DNA of 64,000 bases from Euwallacea fornicatus (taxonomy: Eukaryota > Arthropoda > Insecta > Coleoptera > Curculionidae), in the NCBI RefSeq assembly GCF_040115645.1, contig NC_089552.1, positions 930,001-994,000 of the forward strand, in the 5' to 3' direction. The translations under genes and the position numbers were made by a program. Below the pieces are notes generated by a model. It made no database searches. It was not told where the DNA came from and saw nothing but the letters and a program-made list of their open reading frames with translations. This document shows positions 61,101-64,000 of the stretch, piece by piece. Every line of letters starts with the position of its first letter. The first letter of the stretch is position 1.

Positions 61101-62661
61101 GACACCTGTTCGTTTTTTTTTCGCAGAAACTTCGAATCCAACAGAAGACCTAGACTTCGTTCATAATGTCATAGTAACGAATGCCTCAGTGGACATCACC
61201 GCAGTGGACACAGAAAGTCCGGTGAGACATCCGATGGACGCGGTTATCGAAGAGACCCACTCTTCGTTGGACACCTGCATCGAAACCCATGGATTGGCCA
61301 GCCCTGGGAGGTCGGCCTGTGTGTCTCCCGCCAGTTCAAACGGGGGAATTTATAGCGTAAGCTGACTGATTTTAAATTTTCAGCTACAGTTGCTACATAT
61401 GCGCTTCCAATTTTAGCAAGAATTGCTCAAGACCTTCGGTCTCAATCTCCATAGAATCGAGAAGGACGTTCAAAGGTGCGATAGGAATTACTGGTACTTC
61501 GCCAACGAAAATCTGGATAAATTAAGGAATGTCATGTGCACGTAAGTTTTGCCTAAAGTGGGGGAACCACCGCGTCGAAAAAACAAGAAAATTTGAGGAA
61601 TCAATCTGATACGATCCTCATTAGGCACCTGGTCGTGTCCCAAATTCAACTCCTTTTCAAAGACGTAACTTGACCTTTTCGTGGAGGTCCCAAATCGCCA
61701 TAGTCAGGCTCTCATGAGGGGAACACCTACGGGCATTAAGAGTCTTACGCAGTTTCGCCAAAAAACGGAAAGGCTCAGTCATTATCTCTGGAACTTACTG
61801 AGCAATCTGATCCAAAGCCCTCAGACTCGGGGCACTTAACTGCCGAATTCAATTAACATCAGCAGAGGGAAGAGACGTCACGGGCACGGTGGGCATGAGC
61901 CCTCGGTATATTTTTCTCCAGAAATTCTCTTTCCTTTGAGACATCTAGTATAATATTTAAATTGGCCCAAAAACAAATCTTTCGCTCTTCCAGTTACGTC
62001 TGGGAACACCTGGACATCGGCTACATGCAAGGCATGTGCGACTTGGTGGCCCCCCTGCTGGTCACCTTCGACGACGAATCGCTCACCTACGCCTGCTTCT
62101 GTCACCTGATGGAGCGCATGATTGAAAACTTTCCCAATGGAAACGCCATGGACTGTCACTTCGCCAACATGCGCAGTCTGATCCAGATCCTGGACGCGGA
62201 AATGTACGAGCAGATGCACGCCCATGGCGATTACACCCACTTCTACTTCTGCTACCGGTGGTTTCTCCTCGACTTCAAGCGGGAGCTGGTAAGGAGAGGT
62301 CAAGTTTCGTTAAAAGGATGCAGAGAGTTTTTTTTTTTTAATTTCACTCAGGTGTATCCAGACGTTTTTGCCACTTGGGAAGTGATCTGGGCCGCTCAGC
62401 ACGTATCCTCGAGCCAGTTCGTCCTTTTCCTGGCCCTGGCCCTCCTGGAGACCTACAGAGACATCATCTTATCCAACGGCATGGACTTCACTGATATCAT
62501 CAAGTTCTTCAACGGTGAGTTAATGCATTTGCTCGAAAGAGTTCAGCAGGGATTTACTCGTGTCTGCAATAGAAATGGCCGAGAGGCACGATGTGGCCGC
62601 CCTGCTGAAGCTAGCCAGGGAGCTGGTTCTGCAGCTTCAGCTCCTGATAGAGAATAAGTAG
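55131..62661 (+). CDS. SGSM: SGSM1/2-type RUN and TBC domain Rab GTPase-activating protein
   Basis: Rab/Rap-linked GAP of membrane traffic. Fourteen exons: 55131-55329, 55381-55612, 55669-55873, 56906-57150, 57201-57436, 58282-58485, 59260-59607, 60386-60581, 60635-61068, 61127-61356, 61417-61541, 61994-62288, 62352-62514, 62573-62661; 1066 residues, all phases consistent. N-terminal RUN domain (VMEESVTRKFVHEESGSV, YLWIR, LVGPCALDYSRTKS, HFWTDPPADEL); a PH-like Rab-binding region (KDYVESLHQNSRAALLFGKN, WTPNQLMNG, LSCLETGLLPRGRLDPPLWS); ISRAFYGWLAYCRHLSTVRT; then a TBC domain split by a long acidic insert. Both catalytic fingers are intact: Arg863 in IEKDVQR and Gln897 in GYMQG. Whether it is closer to SGSM1 or SGSM2 cannot be told. 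The start is uncertain because an acceptor-like site (CCATACAG) lies just upstream, and more N-terminal exons may exist. Confidence 0.95.
56158..56336. repeat. T-rich low-complexity tract in SGSM intron 3
   Basis: About 180 bp made almost only of T-runs broken by A, C or TAT, such as repeated TTTTATTTT. A nearby 116-codon ORF (56173-56523) is an artefact of this composition. Confidence 0.85.
57437..58281. other. SGSM intron 5
   Basis: 845 nt of intron; no ORF or repeat supported. Confidence 0.5.
58486..59259. other. SGSM intron 6
   Basis: 774 nt of intron; nothing recognised. An open frame from 59118 runs into exon 7, but residues before 59260 lack family similarity. Confidence 0.5.
59739..59812. 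promoter_or_regulatory. Cluster of TATCGATA (DRE/BEAF-type) motifs in SGSM intron 7
   Basis: Two exact TATCGATA octamers at 59739-59746 and 59756-59763 flank an ATCGAT, followed by GTCGATA, TTATCGAC and TTATCGG up to about 59812. TATCGATA is the Drosophila DRE bound by DREF, and CGATA clusters are bound by BEAF-32. Function here is inference. Confidence 0.45.
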
Positions 62662-64000
62662 GTCCGGAACCTGTAATAGCACAAAGAATTAGTTCTTAGA
62701 GATTTCCGATAGGAGTAGAAAAGTACCAATTTTTATACGGCCAAGGAGGTTTTCGTTTTCCGCCACTGGTTGGGGAACTGCGGTTTTTGTGATCGAAGAA
62801 TTCTTCTCGTTCATTGGTCCAAAAAGTACTGAGCTTTTGTTGTTGTGGCGTCTCAATATCAGGAAGATTTGCAGCGCGCGCAAGGAAAAACTATATTTTT
62901 GTGATACTTACTAGCTGCTACACCTCAAACGCAAACTTAAGCATAGTTCATAATAGGCAAACGAAGGCTTAGGGAGCTAGACCTTTACGTGGGGTAGCTT
63001 GTGCGTGGTTATTTAGTCTCCAGGGACTGGAAAAGGAGGATTTTCACTAATCTCAAATCTACGGTGCCAAAGATGTACAACGCAAATATCACGGAATATC
63101 ACTAACTTAAACTTGTTCTTAGTTGCGTTTACCTTACTTATTGGTGCTAAAAAGGAATCTAGAAAACGATAGTTTTGTGAGGTAAAAATATCTGCTTTCA
63201 GCGATCGAATAATCTAATTAATGTCGGCAGGCAGCATCATGTAACATAGAGATTCTATCCAGCTACTACAAGTAGCCGTAAAATGTATGTATCATGTATT
63301 TGCATAAGAGTGTTTGCATCCATTATAATTTCTATATTTTTCATATTTATAGCCTAAAATATCCACTTATTCCATGTTATACATTGAGAAATTTTATATC
63401 GTCATTTGTAAATGTGTTACTACGTATTTTAATGTCTATTTTTCCCATATCGTCAGAGTGGACTATATCTTCCTATTAAAGAAGTCTATTACGCATAAAA
63501 GTATATTTTTCAGGAGCTCATTTATTATAATATTTACTATAGATTGCCGATTCCGGCCATTTTCCAACTCCGTTAAAGCCCCACCAAGAGAGTTACCGTA
63601 CAACCTTTAATGACTGTGATCACACGCGTCCGGCTCCACTGATCCCCCCTTTTGATGTCCCCATCCGATTGGCCCTGCTAATTGGAGCTCCCTTCCACAT
63701 CCGAAGCCCCTTACGTGAGCACCTTCAAAACGCTCACTTAGCTACTGGCGCCACCACATATCACTAAAACCGATTGAGTTGCTTTCTCGAGGATCTAGTC
63801 TAACTATAAGAAATATTATAATAAACGTTTGTATAATAGAGACCATCAGGCGTTTCATCTCCCCCCTCCATCCCCCGGCCCGGAATGCGACCCCCCAACC
63901 ACCCCCCTCCCCCCCAACCCGGCACGCATTTGACCACCCTCCATCCCCATAGGTACGTCAAAGTCGTACGTTCGAAAATCGGCCTGAAAGCTGCGCGCAA
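62662..64000. other. SGSM 3' UTR and intergenic sequence to the window end
   Basis: AT-rich sequence without a recognised gene. The last 150 bp are strongly C-rich. Confidence 0.5.
63861..63920 (-). other. C-rich tract, possible G-quadruplex on the minus strand
   Basis: Runs of C6, C5, C6, C6, C7 and C3 with short spacers. On the minus strand 63891-63920 has four G-runs with loops of 1-5 nt, which fits the canonical G-quadruplex pattern. Confidence 0.6.

Overview
The window is nuclear DNA of an insect, possibly a beetle; the order is inferred only loosely. It shows spliced genes with many short (50-70 nt) GT-AG introns, AT-rich intergenic DNA, short inverted-repeat elements with CAGGGTG-type ends, a separase of the short Drosophila type, and a fatty acyl-CoA reductase. 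Gene models were built by hand from exon-level similarity to families I know, and every internal splice junction was checked for GT/AG ends and reading phase. No alignment or database search was possible.

Left part (1-25.3 kb), gene dense. VMP1 (minus, cut by the left edge) and a doubtful small SAP-like ORF (minus) come first. They are followed by a run of cell-division and genome-maintenance genes: separase (plus), FAM50/XAP5 (minus), BUB3 (plus), MCM7 (minus) and REV1 (plus). FAM50/BUB3 and MCM7/REV1 are head to head; separase/FAM50 and BUB3/MCM7 are tail to tail. The REV1 C-terminal domain lies about 1.8 kb beyond the body of the gene. A complete antisense PCLAF/PAF15-like gene (PCNA-associated factor with PIP box and KEN box) sits in the intron between them. 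A textbook E2F-type site lies between MCM7 and REV1, and E2F-like sites lie upstream of PCLAF and of the HMGA-like gene. A GABP-alpha/Ets97D-type ETS factor (minus) ends this part.

Middle part (25.3-46.4 kb), gene poor. One fatty acyl-CoA reductase (minus) spans about 7.4 kb, with large introns holding inverted-repeat elements and a TA/TG microsatellite. About 8 kb follows in which I recognise no coding gene. A small HMGA-like AT-hook protein gene (plus) comes next, probably with a distant noncoding first exon at about 43.5 kb.

Right part (46.4-64 kb). Merlin/NF2 (minus) and PDE6D (plus) are head to head. After a 3.3 kb gap comes a large SGSM1/2-type RUN-TBC Rab GAP gene (plus, 14 coding exons). 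The window ends in AT-rich, then strongly C-rich sequence.

The most notable observation is the nesting of a PCNA-associated factor inside REV1, a PCNA-dependent translesion polymerase, beside MCM7 and with E2F-like sites nearby. No CRISPR array, tRNA, rRNA, virus or retrotransposon coding region was recognised.
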